Source: Alteromonas sp. KC3 (lineage in GTDB: Bacteria > Pseudomonadota > Gammaproteobacteria > Enterobacterales > Alteromonadaceae). From it: a stretch of DNA of 64,000 bases. Where the stretch lies: the NCBI RefSeq assembly GCF_016756315.1, contig NZ_AP024235.1, positions 744,001 to 808,000 of the forward strand, in the 5' to 3' direction. The notes under the pieces are model-generated. The model did not search any database, was not told the origin of the DNA, and saw only the letters and a program-made list of their open reading frames with translations. This document shows positions 1 through 9,365 of the stretch, one piece after another (the first letter of the stretch is position 1; each line of letters begins with the position of its first letter). The translations under genes were made by a program, and so were the position numbers.

Positions 1-377
1 GTAGTGATATTTTGCTGGAATTTAGTTAAACGACGTTGCTGTTTATCCAACAATTAATACCTGTTGGTGAGAGCAAGGTATACATCGTAGCCCAAGCAGG
101 TTCATTGAATCGACTTAATGGATTTGCTTGGTCAGCTAATTTTCAGAAAATATCATTTATCGTAGTTCATATTTATTTTCTTAGTGAAAGCAAACATTAA
201 CTCTTGCTATCCCAATGCTATGGCGGAATTTTACTTGCCAATTTCAATAGCAGCCCACAGTTAGCACTATTTGTGTACTTTGGGTTTCTTAAAACCATGC
301 CAAAGACCAGTTTTAACCTATTCGCTGCACTGTACACTTGACCCTGACATAACGCGTTATATCAAGGGAGACAAGTG
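1..377. other. non-coding stretch upstream of the secreted DNA ligase gene
   Basis: AT-rich sequence with no convincing reading frame on either strand and no tRNA-like fold. The only structure I can support is the near-perfect 20-bp palindrome at 345-364, listed separately, and the Shine-Dalgarno AAGGGAG at 364-370. The gene or element to the left lies outside the window. Confidence 0.6.
345..364. promoter_or_regulatory. 20-bp near-perfect palindrome, possible operator
   Basis: TGACATAACG followed directly by CGTTATATCA: nine of ten positions pair symmetrically. It ends where the ribosome-binding site of the DNA ligase gene begins, so a bound repressor would block transcription or the leader. 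I do not recognise the site as that of a known regulator. TTGACC at 338-343 could be a -35 element, but no well-spaced -10 follows it. Confidence 0.35.
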
Positions 378-1238
378 ATGAACAGGGTCGGGTACTCAGC
401 GTATGTTTTTTCAATGCTCGTAGCTTCACCGTTACATGCTGCAGCAGACATAACGCCACTTCAACTAGCAACACCTTACGATATTGAACAGGACACTATC
501 ACAATAGAAAATTACTGGGTTAGTGAAAAGCTTGATGGTATCCGCGCAAGGTGGACGGGAAGTCAACTGTTGACCCGCAGTGGAACACTTATCCATACAC
601 CGCATTGGTTTACAAAGGATTGGCCAAATGTAGCATTAGATGGCGAATTGTGGATTGAGCGAGGGCAGTTTGAAAAGACTGCTTCTGTGGTACTTAGCTA
701 TACACCGGATACCCGCTGGCACCATGTTGCTTTTATGGCTTTTGACCTTCCCCAATCTGATCTTCCTTTTGAAGCTCGCTTAAAGGTGCTGCGCCGCCTT
801 ATAGGCGACGCGAAAAATGTCTCATTGACTTTGGTTGAACAGTACAACTTAACGTCACTGCATGAGCTAGAAAAAACGCTAGATAAAGTGCTGGCTCACA
901 GTGGTGAAGGGTTAATGCTTCATCACAAAAACGCGCTCTATTTAAACGGTAGAAGTGAATACCTTTTAAAACTCAAAAAGTTTGATGATGACGAGGCTAA
1001 AGTGATTAGCCATGTGAAAGGCAAAGGGAAATATACTGATGTACTAGGCGCCTTATTGGTGCAAACCAGAGAAGGCGTTATCTTTAAATTAGGTAGCGGC
1101 TTTAGTGACAAAGAAAGAGAAAACCCTCCGCCAGTCAATAGTTGGGTAACGTTTAAGTACGCAGGTAAAACCCGTAATGGCAAACCCCGCTTTGCAAGTT
1201 TCCTTCGGCAAAGGCCAAATGCAGACATATCTCACTAA
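378..1238 (+). CDS. ATP-dependent DNA ligase, exported (LigE-like)
   Basis: Small ATP-dependent DNA ligase of about 286 residues. The nucleotidyltransferase motif I, EKLDGIRAR, has its adenylation lysine at K51. Motif III is seen as LDGELW, motif IV as EGLMLH and motif V as LLKLKKF, followed by a short OB-type C-terminal domain (ending around FKYAGKTRNGKPRF). There is no large accessory domain. The N-terminus is a signal peptide (hydrophobic stretch then LHA-A), which fits the family of periplasmic ligases common in marine gammaproteobacteria and thought to act on imported or extracellular DNA. The ATG at 378 is chosen over the GTG at 375 because AAGGGAG lies 7 nt upstream. A rho-independent terminator follows at 1335-1368, so it appears monocistronic. 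Its biological role is inferred from the family. Confidence 0.88.
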   Translation: MNRVGYSAYVFSMLVASPLHAAADITPLQLATPYDIEQDTITIENYWVSEKLDGIRARWTGSQLLTRSGTLIHTPHWFTKDWPNVALDGELWIERGQFEKTASVVLSYTPDTRWHHVAFMAFDLPQSDLPFEARLKVLRRLIGDAKNVSLTLVEQYNLTSLHELEKTLDKVLAHSGEGLMLHHKNALYLNGRSEYLLKLKKFDDDEAKVISHVKGKGKYTDVLGALLVQTREGVIFKLGSGFSDKERENPPPVNSWVTFKYAGKTRNGKPRFASFLRQRPNADISH

Positions 1239-1334
1239 CTTCGACAAAATGCCTAGCTTTAACCAAGCAGAAGAAGAGGCCAAGGTACGTATTATCCCAA
1301 CATTGAATGTTGCATAAAATAGTGTATAAACTAC

Positions 1335-1368
1335 AAAGCCGGTGGCCCTATAGGCGACCGGCTTTTTT
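1335..1368 (+). terminator. rho-independent terminator after the DNA ligase gene
   Basis: AAAGCCGGT (1335-1343) pairs with ACCGGCTTT (1357-1365), and the stem runs into six T residues. It lies about 20 nt before the next gene, so the DUF192 gene needs its own promoter or readthrough. Confidence 0.75.
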
Positions 1369-1388
1369 ATGGCGAAAAGGAATGTCTA

Positions 1389-1829
1389 ATGGGAAAATCT
1401 TTCTTTATTGTTGCCGCACTTGTATTAACCTTAGGGTGTGCTCAAGCGCAAGTTGACGCAGAATCAACAGTGGTATTTGACGAGGCAACACTCACAGTCG
1501 GTGAGGAAACCTTGAATGTTGAATACGCCAAAACGTTCGAGCAGCGAGCGCGCGGTTTGATGTTTCGCAAGTCGCTTTGTGAAGACTGTGGCATGTTTTT
1601 CAAGTTCGAATCACCACGGTTTGCGGGAATGTGGATGAAGAACACCTTCATTCCTCTAGACGTAGCATTTATCGACAGAAATGGCGTAATCACGGATATA
1701 AAACCTCTCACTCCACATAGCTTGGAGTCGGTCGGATCATCGAAAGAGGTACTTTACGCATTGGAAATGAACCAAGGGTGGTTTGCCGAGAATGAGATTA
1801 AAGTCGGCGACCAAATAACGATTGACTAA
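1389..1829 (+). CDS. DUF192 family exported protein
   Basis: A 146-residue protein with the full DUF192 pattern: the R-x-RGLMFRKSL segment near residues 55-63, GMFFKF, GMWMKNTFIPLDVAFID, and the C-terminal LYALEMNQGWF followed by a Gly-Asp pair. It starts with a signal peptide. The LTLGC sequence could be a weak lipobox, but AQA-Q also reads as a normal signal peptidase I site, so lipoprotein status is undecided. The family has no established biochemical function; it is generally a small secreted or periplasmic domain. The Shine-Dalgarno is AAAAGGA. The gene sits alone between a terminator and the aspartokinase gene. Confidence 0.8.
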   Translation: MGKSFFIVAALVLTLGCAQAQVDAESTVVFDEATLTVGEETLNVEYAKTFEQRARGLMFRKSLCEDCGMFFKFESPRFAGMWMKNTFIPLDVAFIDRNGVITDIKPLTPHSLESVGSSKEVLYALEMNQGWFAENEIKVGDQITID

Positions 1830-1888
1830 TTGCGAGTAAACGCGCGATTGTGCTGGCTTAAAGCTAGCTTATTCTGGAGTTAAATATA

Positions 1889-3238
1889 GTGACAAATGCC
1901 TTATCGATAGCTAAGTTCGGTGGAACTAGCGTTGCGAATTATGAAGTAATGCAAAATTGTGCCCGAATTGTTGCCGGTAATGATAAAACGCGAATTGTAG
2001 TGGTAAGTGCCGCAGCAGGTGTAACCAACCACCTCGTCAGTCTTGCGCATACACCAATGACGCAACAACAAATTGAGGAAACGTGCCAAGCAATCATCGA
2101 TATTGAGTTAGCTATCCTCAATAAATTGAGTGACAAAGAGAGCATTGAGCCTAAGCTCAATGACTTGCTTGATGAAATGCGTAGCCTCGCGTTTCACGAA
2201 GAAATCTTACATCGTGATGACTTAAAAGATCAGCTATTGTCGATGGGCGAGAGAATGTCGTCGCTAATGTTTTCATCGGTACTTGCCGAAGAGGGCGTCA
2301 AAACTATGAATTTTGACGTGCGTAAAGTACTGCGCACTGACAGTGAATTTGGCGAAGGCGCCCCACAAATTGAAGAAATTGAAAAGCTTGCTAAACAGCT
2401 GCTTGCACCTGAATTAGAAAGTGCCATTGTAGTTACACAAGGATTTGTTGGCGCTGATGAAGAAGGCAGAACAACCACATTAGGGCGCGGTGGTTCAGAC
2501 TTTACCGCGGCACTGTTGGCTGAAGCACTTGATGCTGAGTCTTGTGAAATTTGGACAGACGTAATAGGTGTGTATACCACCGATCCGAGAATTACCTCTG
2601 CTGCACGTCCATTACCTGAGTTAAGCTTTGAAGAAGCCGCAGAAATGGCTACGTTTGGTGCAAAAGTACTACACCCCGCTACTATGGAGCCTGCGCTTCG
2701 CAAAGATATTAAAGTTTTTGTTGGTTCGAGCAAAGAGCCTGAAAAGGGCGGCACATGGATTGTTCGCGACTGTGAGCATGAACCCGCTTATCGCGCAATC
2801 ACCCGTCGCAAAGAGCAGGTAATGGTGACGGTGAAAACGCCAAAAATGATGTATGCACAGGGTTTCTTGCAGCAGGTGTTTGCGATTATCGCAAAGCACA
2901 AATTGAGCGTAGACTTGGTAACCACTTCTGAAATATCGGTGTCGTTCACGCTAGATAACCCGGCTAATTCAGTTGCACAGCGGTTGAATAAAGAGACTAT
3001 CGCAGAGCTTGAAACAATATGTGATGTGAAAGTTGAAAAGGGGTATGACTTAGTTACTGTCGTAGGTAATAACATGCAAACGGCTGCTGGTGTATCGAGT
3101 AAAATCTTATCTGCGGTGTCTGATTTCAATTTGCGTATGATTTGCTTTGGCGCAAACCCGCATAACCTGTCATTTCTGGTTAACGAAACAGATAGTGAAG
3201 ACGTTGTAAGAAAGTTGCATAAAGCGCTTTTTGAATAG
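1889..3238 (+). CDS. lysC: aspartate kinase, LysC type
   Basis: Phosphorylates L-aspartate with ATP, the first step to lysine, threonine, methionine and diaminopimelate. At 449 residues it matches monofunctional E. coli aspartokinase III. The N-terminal kinase domain opens with KFGGTSV (K9), carries TTLGRGGSDFTA near residue 195, and ends in FGAKVLHPATMEPA. Two ACT domains follow (about 300-449), expected to bind the feedback amino acid. The start is GTG at 1889, with CTGGAG at 1874-1879 9 nt upstream. The lysine riboswitch that often precedes lysC cannot fit in the 59-nt gap. A strong terminator follows at 3261-3291. Lysine sensitivity is inferred from overall similarity. Confidence 0.93.
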   Translation: MTNALSIAKFGGTSVANYEVMQNCARIVAGNDKTRIVVVSAAAGVTNHLVSLAHTPMTQQQIEETCQAIIDIELAILNKLSDKESIEPKLNDLLDEMRSLAFHEEILHRDDLKDQLLSMGERMSSLMFSSVLAEEGVKTMNFDVRKVLRTDSEFGEGAPQIEEIEKLAKQLLAPELESAIVVTQGFVGADEEGRTTTLGRGGSDFTAALLAEALDAESCEIWTDVIGVYTTDPRITSAARPLPELSFEEAAEMATFGAKVLHPATMEPALRKDIKVFVGSSKEPEKGGTWIVRDCEHEPAYRAITRRKEQVMVTVKTPKMMYAQGFLQQVFAIIAKHKLSVDLVTTSEISVSFTLDNPANSVAQRLNKETIAELETICDVKVEKGYDLVTVVGNNMQTAAGVSSKILSAVSDFNLRMICFGANPHNLSFLVNETDSEDVVRKLHKALFE

Positions 3239-3260
3239 ACCTACTCTATTGTTTTATCGA

Positions 3261-3291
3261 AAACGGCCAACTAATGTTGGCCGTTTTTTTT
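3261..3291 (+). terminator. terminator between lysC and the convergent GGDEF gene
   Basis: AAACGGCCAA (3261-3270) pairs perfectly with TTGGCCGTTT (3277-3286) around a 6-nt loop and is followed by a T-run on the plus strand. The opposite strand has a shorter T stretch, so it may also stop the convergent minus-strand gene. Confidence 0.85.
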
Positions 3292-3316
3292 ATGCTTTGT
3301 AGCGTGCTCTGGTGTG

Positions 3317-4897
3317 CTAGGCACTGCACACCGTGTTTCTCCCCTTGGCTTTTGCTTGATAGAGTGCGCGGTCAGCATCGGCAAATAGTTCACTCTCGTT
3401 TAGTTGCTCGCCTGGGGCTTTAGCGGCAACGCCTACTGAGATAGTAATATAGTCAGAAATAGGGGACTTATCATGCGCATAATTTATATTCTCTACGTGT
3501 TTGCGAATATTTTCAGCGACGGTTTTGGCATCTTTTAAGTTGGTGTTTTGCAATATGACGGTGAACTCTTCTCCACCAAACCTAAACGCATGGTCGGTAG
3601 CCTCATGAAGTGACTGTTTAATACTTGAAGCAACTAGCTTCAGTGCTTCGTCTCCTTTTGCATGTCCGTAATAATCGTTGAACAGTTTAAAGTAGTCGAT
3701 ATCAATCACTAAAAGGCTAAGGGCGTTGTTCGTTGTGCTTGAACTATCTGCCAGTGTGGCTAGCCACTCGTCAAAGTAGCGCCTATTAGAAAGTCCTGTT
3801 AGTGCATCTGTACGGCTTAACCCTTCGAGTATTTGATTTTTTTCATAAACCGCGTTTTGTTGTTTTTCAATAAGTGAAAGTAGGTTATTCAATCGTGTGC
3901 CAAGTTGATGTACTTCGTTGTCACCATCTGGCTTACAGCGAAGCGAGAAGTCTTGCTCGTCTTGGGCACGCTGAACCAGACTCAGCAATTCATAGACGGG
4001 GTTGATGAGTTTTCTATTGATAAAGCCGTAGAACACAATCAAAGACAGCACCGACACAAGTGCTCCTCCTAATAGGCTTCCATCTACAATTACGTGTTTA
4101 TCCGGCCCTTTGGGACGGGCAATTGATATAGCGAATAGTGTTTGCCCTTGTTGTGATTCGAAACGCACGTATAGACGAGGCAGTGTTGCCGAACTAGTTG
4201 GTGTTGAAACACCATCTAGATTTAGCGCATCGAAGGAAGTGCTTTGCGAAATAGCCTGCGGTGTTAGTGAATCAATAGCATGAAAGGTTATGTCACCAGT
4301 AATATTAGGCGTGATCTTTTCAATGAAACTTTGATCAATTCGTTGTAAAACAACAGCGGTTCCATTGGAGTCACCCTGTTCATCGGAAGGAAGTATTTTA
4401 CTTGCGATAAGTGCCACAGGGGTGTCTCTAAACATTGAAAACACAGTATGAACCGTGCTTGGTTGTTCAACAGCGTCAAAAATACCGCTTGTCGTGACGG
4501 CCTGACTAATCTCATCAAGAGTAAGAGTGGTTTGGAACACCTCAGCTGCAACGACATTATTTTGCTTGTCAAAGAAAAGCCACCCATCAATGCCCAACGT
4601 GGTATAACTGGCGGGTATAAAGTAGGTTTTCGCTAACCAATCTATATCTTTCGTCGTGATAGCGTTATAAGTCGTGTCCCACACGGCATTGTCGTACACC
4701 AAGTTTTCAAGTGCACTAAGTTCTTGCTCAACTTCTGATGCAACCCGCTGTAGCTCATAAAAGTCGTGTTTCTCAGAAAGGGCTTTTAACTGTGGGTAAG
4801 TCACAAATGCGCGTATACACAATTGCACGGCAACAAAGGTAGTGATCACAATGACTACCCCAAAAACTAATTGAGAACGAAGCGACCGAGTACTCAA
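3317..4897 (-). CDS. membrane diguanylate cyclase with CHASE4, HAMP and GGDEF domains
   Basis: Likely makes cyclic di-GMP. The layout is an N-terminal transmembrane helix, a periplasmic CHASE4 sensor (about residues 40-240, with the typical YDNAVWDTTYN segment), a second membrane helix near 275-300, HAMP, then a C-terminal GGDEF domain. The active site is intact as GGEEF (441-445). The product-inhibition I-site, normally RxxD, reads EATD here, so feedback inhibition by c-di-GMP is probably lost. The longest frame begins with GTG at 4918, but GAGGGG lies inside it, 6 nt before TTG at 4897, so I take the TTG as the start. It follows the chemoreceptor gene, separated by a terminator. The sensed ligand is unknown. 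Confidence 0.85.
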   Translation of the reverse strand: MSTRSLRSQLVFGVVIVITTFVAVQLCIRAFVTYPQLKALSEKHDFYELQRVASEVEQELSALENLVYDNAVWDTTYNAITTKDIDWLAKTYFIPASYTTLGIDGWLFFDKQNNVVAAEVFQTTLTLDEISQAVTTSGIFDAVEQPSTVHTVFSMFRDTPVALIASKILPSDEQGDSNGTAVVLQRIDQSFIEKITPNITGDITFHAIDSLTPQAISQSTSFDALNLDGVSTPTSSATLPRLYVRFESQQGQTLFAISIARPKGPDKHVIVDGSLLGGALVSVLSLIVFYGFINRKLINPVYELLSLVQRAQDEQDFSLRCKPDGDNEVHQLGTRLNNLLSLIEKQQNAVYEKNQILEGLSRTDALTGLSNRRYFDEWLATLADSSSTTNNALSLLVIDIDYFKLFNDYYGHAKGDEALKLVASSIKQSLHEATDHAFRFGGEEFTVILQNTNLKDAKTVAENIRKHVENINYAHDKSPISDYITISVGVAAKAPGEQLNESELFADADRALYQAKAKGRNTVCSA

Positions 4898-4959
4898 AAT
4901 ATCCCCCTCAGCAAACACTTCTTACAGTATAGCCAACCTATTAGGTTTCGCCGGGGAAC

Positions 4960-4986
4960 AAAAAAGGGCTCCTTGCGGAGCCCTTT
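4960..4986 (-). terminator. rho-independent terminator of the chemoreceptor gene
   Basis: On the minus strand AAAGGGCTCC pairs with GGAGCCCTTT around a GCAA tetraloop and runs into six T residues. It lies between the stop of the chemoreceptor gene and the start of the GGDEF gene. Confidence 0.85.
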
Positions 4987-5018
4987 CATTACGTATTTTT
5001 TATCGAGTTTACGGGTGT

Positions 5019-7043
5019 TTACACCTTAAACTGACGAATTGATTGTTGCAGTTCTTCCGCTAATCTTGCCACTTCGTGGCTAGACTCAGACGTTTGTTGT
5101 GCACCTGCGGTAGTCTCTTCTGCAATGCCTACAATAGTTTCAAGTTTCTCACTGATTTCTTGCGATACCGTATTTTGTTCACGGGCCGATTGCTCAATTT
5201 GAGAACTTACATCGTGCGCTTTATGCACCGCATCAGAAATAATGTCCAGCGCCTGTGTTGCACGTTCAGTTTGCGCCACACAGGCTGCGGTTTGCTCTTT
5301 ACCTTGGTTCATAACCGCAACAGCGCGTTCAGCACCAGCTTGTAGAACCTCAATCATCGCGTTGATTTCTTGGGTAGATTCTTGAGTACGACTTGCAAGG
5401 GTTCTTACCTCGTCAGCTACAACCGCAAAACCACGACCTTGCTCACCAGCACGCGCCGCCTCAATTGCTGCGTTAAGTGCAAGTAAGTTAGTTTGGTCTG
5501 CAACACCGCGAATAACATCAAGAATGCCGCCTATACTTGCGCTATCTTGATGAAGTTTATTAATAACGTCTGCTGCGTCTTGAACGTCTTTAGCCAAAAT
5601 TTCGATAGTATTTTTGTTTTCTATTGAAATTTGTCTGACATTTTCTGCTTCGGCATCCGCATGACGGATTTGGCTAAGCGTATCTTCTGCATTCTGCACC
5701 ACAAGTTGTGACGTGGAGTGCATTTCTGTTGTTGCTGTGGCTACTTGTCCAATTTGCGACTTTTGGTCTTGGATTGAATGCGTAGTTTGCGCGGTCACTG
5801 CTGAGGTTTGCTCTGATGCGGCAGCAAGTTGCTCTGCACGCACGTTAATAGCAGTGATCAACTCTTTCAAGTTACCAATTAGCTTATTACAGTTTCTGGC
5901 CAGCAGTCCAAACTCGTCTTGTGCTGAATCATCAAGGCGATGTGTTAAATCACCAGACGATGCTACTGTCAGTAACTCATTAACGCGATAAAGCGGGCGA
6001 GTAATCGCGCGTACTGTCACAAACCCAATAAACGCAGCAATAGCAATTGAGAAAAGTACCACTAGCACAACAATGGTGTTACCTGTCGTGATAGTGCCGT
6101 TTACCTGTTCTTCTATATCGCTGGCCTTTCTGTCGGCTTCTGTTAACAGTTTTTCTAGCTCAATAATGCCCTGAGCGATATTCGCATCAGATGCGTTAAG
6201 CGCTTTTTCTGCATCATTTCGGCGCTCTAGGCGGTCTACATGCAGCTGAACTACGCCATCACTGGCTTTAATAGCATTTACCGCACCGTTAACTAAATCG
6301 TTAATTTCATCTAGCGTTCCTGAGTCATCGCGGCCACCAGCGGTTTCAACCATTTCGCTTAGCTGGGTAACCACTTTTTCAACAACAAGGTCAACTTCAT
6401 TACCCAAGGTTTGAGAACGCACTAGCGTTTGCGTTTTCACGTATTCGTTAGACACGGTAAGTAGGGATAACAGTGAAGACTCTAATTGACTGCCTACTTC
6501 GGCTGCTCTACGTAGACTTGCATTGCTTTGAACTGCATCTAAGTCTGAAAAATCAAGAAGATATGTTGAGGCGTCGTCGGCGTTATCTTCAGCGTCGCCT
6601 AAGCGGTCTTGAATAGTATTGCGAAGTCCCAAGTACTTTTCATGATTCTTATACATTTCTTCGACGTTTGCGGTATACGCATCGAAAGATTGTCGAACTG
6701 AATTCAGTGTACTCTTTAACTGTGGTTGGTCATCGACAGCAAGGGCAAGTTTCTTATACTCACTATCAAAGCTCTCTTTTGCGGCGTTAAACGAAGTGCG
6801 TTTTTTCTCAAGTCCATTGAGCTCTTCTTCAATATAACTCTCAAAAGTTAGGCGACCCATATTAAGAAAGCTGGCTTTCAACGCGTTACTACCTGCAACG
6901 GTTGGAAGGGCGACATCGTTGACCTCTTCGGTCGCAGAGCCTATTGAATTGAGGTTATAAAGCGAAACAACACTGATTACGATCAGAAGTGCGCTGATCG
7001 CTACAAATCCCCCGATTACGCGCGTGGCTACGGTTATTTTCAT
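5019..7043 (-). CDS. methyl-accepting chemotaxis protein
   Basis: A 674-residue transmembrane chemoreceptor. TM1 is at residues 10-30, a long helical periplasmic domain of about 300 residues follows, TM2 ([18 protein letters not shown]) lies near 325-345, then HAMP and a methyl-accepting signalling domain whose hairpin tip carries [19 protein letters not shown]. The periplasmic part is rich in Asn, Glu and Ser heptads and looks like a helical-bundle sensor rather than a Cache or PAS fold, so the ligand cannot be named. There is no C-terminal CheR/CheB-binding pentapeptide; the protein ends in QQSIRQFKV. The Shine-Dalgarno AGGAG lies 7 nt upstream. A terminator follows, so it is transcribed alone. 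Confidence 0.93.
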   Translation of the reverse strand: MKITVATRVIGGFVAISALLIVISVVSLYNLNSIGSATEEVNDVALPTVAGSNALKASFLNMGRLTFESYIEEELNGLEKKRTSFNAAKESFDSEYKKLALAVDDQPQLKSTLNSVRQSFDAYTANVEEMYKNHEKYLGLRNTIQDRLGDAEDNADDASTYLLDFSDLDAVQSNASLRRAAEVGSQLESSLLSLLTVSNEYVKTQTLVRSQTLGNEVDLVVEKVVTQLSEMVETAGGRDDSGTLDEINDLVNGAVNAIKASDGVVQLHVDRLERRNDAEKALNASDANIAQGIIELEKLLTEADRKASDIEEQVNGTITTGNTIVVLVVLFSIAIAAFIGFVTVRAITRPLYRVNELLTVASSGDLTHRLDDSAQDEFGLLARNCNKLIGNLKELITAINVRAEQLAAASEQTSAVTAQTTHSIQDQKSQIGQVATATTEMHSTSQLVVQNAEDTLSQIRHADAEAENVRQISIENKNTIEILAKDVQDAADVINKLHQDSASIGGILDVIRGVADQTNLLALNAAIEAARAGEQGRGFAVVADEVRTLASRTQESTQEINAMIEVLQAGAERAVAVMNQGKEQTAACVAQTERATQALDIISDAVHKAHDVSSQIEQSAREQNTVSQEISEKLETIVGIAEETTAGAQQTSESSHEVARLAEELQQSIRQFKV

Positions 7044-7316
7044 CGGAACTCCTGGATGAGTGCATTTTTGTTCTTATCACTAACGATATTACCCCTCAAC
7101 CTTATTAAAATACACCCAAATCAACATGAATGTGATTGTACTTTAGGGTGAAGGTTTAATACATCATCGTTACTATCACAAATAATTGTATCGGCTTCAG
7201 AGACTTAATGTTTACTTTATTTATGCTATTTGCACATAAATAGTTACTGGTTGTACCAGTTTTGTTCAAGTTTTTACTATTTGTAAGGAAGTTTGCTCAC
7301 TAAATGAAGTGTACGC

Positions 7317-8144
7317 TCATGCCGAAACACTAATTAGCTCATTCTTACCAAGCTCTAACATGGTCATGGATTGGCCCCATACATAACCGGTATCTAGGCC
7401 AATAAATTGCGGGTTATTGGTTTGTCCTGACAACGCGGCCCAATGCCCAAAAATGACCTTTTCATTGCTGCCCAAATGCGTATTTTCATGTTCGAACCAT
7501 GGAAGTAAGGTGCTGCTTGTACTATGCATTATGGCACTGGGATGTGCTTTGTTATCGAAATCTAGCGTCGAATTTTTGTGAACGAAACGCATTCTTGTGC
7601 AGGCATTTACGATAAACCGCAGGCGTTCGCTACCTGCTAATTCCTCTGACCATTTATCAGGCTTGTTGCCATACATTTCTGTTAAAAAGGCAGCGTATTG
7701 CGGGCGTTTGAGTACATCACTCACTTCGTCACTTAACGCAAGCAGCTTGTGCGTTGACCACAGTGGATATAAGCCTGCATGAACGATTGCTGTGTTGTTT
7801 GCTACCTTTTGAGCAAGAGGAAAGTGACGTAACCAATCTACAAGTTCTGGCAAATCTGAGGCACTGAGTAGCGGTGCGAGCTTATCCGATTTTTTCGCTT
7901 TGCGTATGTTATTTACAACGGCAAGTAAATGGAGGTCATGATTCCCTAAAACACTGGAAAAGCTGTCGCCAAGAGATTTAAGAAAGCGTAATGTACTTAA
8001 AGAGTCTTCACCTCTAGCCACTAGATCGCCCACGGCGAAGAGTGAATCGGCATTGGGGTCAAAGCGCGCTTTATCCAGTACGCGACGCAGACCATCATAA
8101 CAACCTTGAATATCACCAATGATGTACGTGTTGCCTTGCGACAT
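7317..8144 (-). CDS. apaH: bis(5'-nucleosyl)-tetraphosphatase, symmetrical (ApaH)
   Basis: Hydrolyses Ap4A to two ADP. Ap4A is an alarmone-like by-product of aminoacyl-tRNA synthetases and can also cap RNA 5' ends, which ApaH removes. The metallophosphatase motifs are all present: GDIQGCYD near the N-terminus, GDLVARGEDS, GNHDLH, and later HAGLYP and FGHWAALSG. The length of 275 residues is normal for the family. It is the last gene of the lptD-surA-pdxA-rsmA-apaG-apaH cluster, 11 nt after the apaG stop, in the same order as in E. coli. Confidence 0.96.
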   Translation of the reverse strand: MSQGNTYIIGDIQGCYDGLRRVLDKARFDPNADSLFAVGDLVARGEDSLSTLRFLKSLGDSFSSVLGNHDLHLLAVVNNIRKAKKSDKLAPLLSASDLPELVDWLRHFPLAQKVANNTAIVHAGLYPLWSTHKLLALSDEVSDVLKRPQYAAFLTEMYGNKPDKWSEELAGSERLRFIVNACTRMRFVHKNSTLDFDNKAHPSAIMHSTSSTLLPWFEHENTHLGSNEKVIFGHWAALSGQTNNPQFIGLDTGYVWGQSMTMLELGKNELISVSA

Positions 8145-8155
8145 GCGAAGCTACC

Positions 8156-8530
8156 TTAATGGAGAATACTGGGAATGGCTAAACGGAATACTGAAATTGG
8201 TACGCGGAAACGCTCGCCGTTTTCGCGTTCCATTTCATAGTAGCCTTCCATATTTCCAACGGGGGTGTCAATGACCGCGCCACTGGTATAATCAAAACTT
8301 TCACCTGCCTTTAATATCGGCTGTTTTCCAACAACACCGGCACCTTCCACTTCAGAGGTTTTACCGTTTGCGTCGGTTATACGCCAATAACGATTAATCA
8401 ATTGAACCGTCTCGTTACTCTTATTCTCTATTGTGATGTGATAGGCAAACGCGTATTGCTTAGCGTCAGAAGGGAGGTGGTCAGGAAGGTGGCGAGTTTT
8501 CACTCGCACCTGAATATCGAGTTCTTCCAT
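8156..8530 (-). CDS. apaG: ApaG domain protein (Co2+/Mg2+ efflux-associated name)
   Basis: Single-domain ApaG protein with a fibronectin-III-like fold, recognised by NRYWRITDANG, VVGKQPILKAGESF, YTSGAVIDTPVGNMEGYYEM and the conserved end VFRLAIPSILH. The frame extends upstream to 8599, but the ATG at 8530 gives 124 residues, the usual family length, places the start 5 nt past the rsmA stop, and has AAGG at the right distance. Genetics in enterics linked it to cobalt resistance, but the molecular function is unsettled. It is translated between rsmA and apaH as elsewhere in gammaproteobacteria. Confidence 0.92.
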   Translation of the reverse strand: MEELDIQVRVKTRHLPDHLPSDAKQYAFAYHITIENKSNETVQLINRYWRITDANGKTSEVEGAGVVGKQPILKAGESFDYTSGAVIDTPVGNMEGYYEMERENGERFRVPISVFRLAIPSILH

Positions 8531-8537
8531 AGATGCC

Positions 8538-9365
8538 TTACTGCTCTTGTTGGCTCTCTTTGGCTGAAACTGCATTGGCAAGTGTGGCGAAATCGCCAAG
8601 AGACAGCACTTCTGCCCGACATGTTGGGTCGATACCTAATGCGCTTATTTCTTCTTCACTCAAGCAATCTTTCAAAGAGTTACGAATGGTTTTTCGGCGT
8701 TGGTTAAAGGCTTGTGCACAGACACGCTCAAGCGTATTTACCGAAACAACATCAACGGGCGGTGCACTGTGAGGAACTAATTTTACTACTGCTGAGTCAA
8801 CCTTTGGCGCAGGCTTGAAAGCACCTGGCGGCACGTTAAGTACAGGAATGACATGACAGTAATATTGTGCCATAACCGATAAACGGCCATAGTTCTTTGA
8901 ACCGGGTCCAGCGGCCAATCTATTCACCACTTCTTTTTGCAGCATAAAGTGCATGTCTTCAATACTGCTGGCGTGATCGAATAAATGAAACATTAAAGGC
9001 GTTGAGATGTTGTACGGCAAGTTACCAAATACGCGAAGCTTTTTGTCCTTAATCGGCATTTCTTTCAATAGGGCCGAAAAGTCCATTGTCATGGCATCTT
9101 GCTCAATAACGGTTAGCTTGTCACCATTGAAAGGGTGATGGCGCAACCGCTTAGCTAAGTCTCGGTCCAGCTCGATAACCGTTAAGGCGTCAACCTCTTC
9201 ACATACCGGATCGGTTAGTGCACCAAGACCTGGGCCAATCTCGACTAAGTTTTGTTCGTTTTTGGGGCCAATTGCGGCAACAATTTTTCCAATCACATAT
9301 TCATCGTGAAGAAAGTTTTGGCCAAATCGTTTTCTGGCCGTATGGCCTAAATGTGTTTTACTCAT
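8538..9365 (-). CDS. rsmA: 16S rRNA dimethyladenosine methyltransferase
   Basis: Dimethylates the two adjacent adenosines in helix 45 of 16S rRNA (A1518 and A1519 in E. coli numbering), using S-adenosylmethionine, late in 30S assembly. The N-terminal [10 protein letters not shown] leads into the SAM-binding [10 protein letters not shown] and the acidic residue of ELDRDL. The catalytic NLPY motif is present as [10 protein letters not shown]. At 275 residues it is of normal size. The start overlaps the pdxA stop by 4 nt (ATGA), consistent with translational coupling. Confidence 0.96.
   Translation of the reverse strand: MSKTHLGHTARKRFGQNFLHDEYVIGKIVAAIGPKNEQNLVEIGPGLGALTDPVCEEVDALTVIELDRDLAKRLRHHPFNGDKLTVIEQDAMTMDFSALLKEMPIKDKKLRVFGNLPYNISTPLMFHLFDHASSIEDMHFMLQKEVVNRLAAGPGSKNYGRLSVMAQYYCHVIPVLNVPPGAFKPAPKVDSAVVKLVPHSAPPVDVVSVNTLERVCAQAFNQRRKTIRNSLKDCLSEEEISALGIDPTCRAEVLSLGDFATLANAVSAKESQQEQ

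Noticed and set aside
1830..1888. Lysine riboswitch upstream of lysC
   Set aside because: The gap is 59 nt, far shorter than the known lysine aptamer, and no matching fold is seen.
7044..7316. Sigma-28 promoter for the chemoreceptor gene
   Set aside because: A TAAAG element with a GTTGATTT 12-16 nt away is only a partial match on the minus strand, too weak to report.
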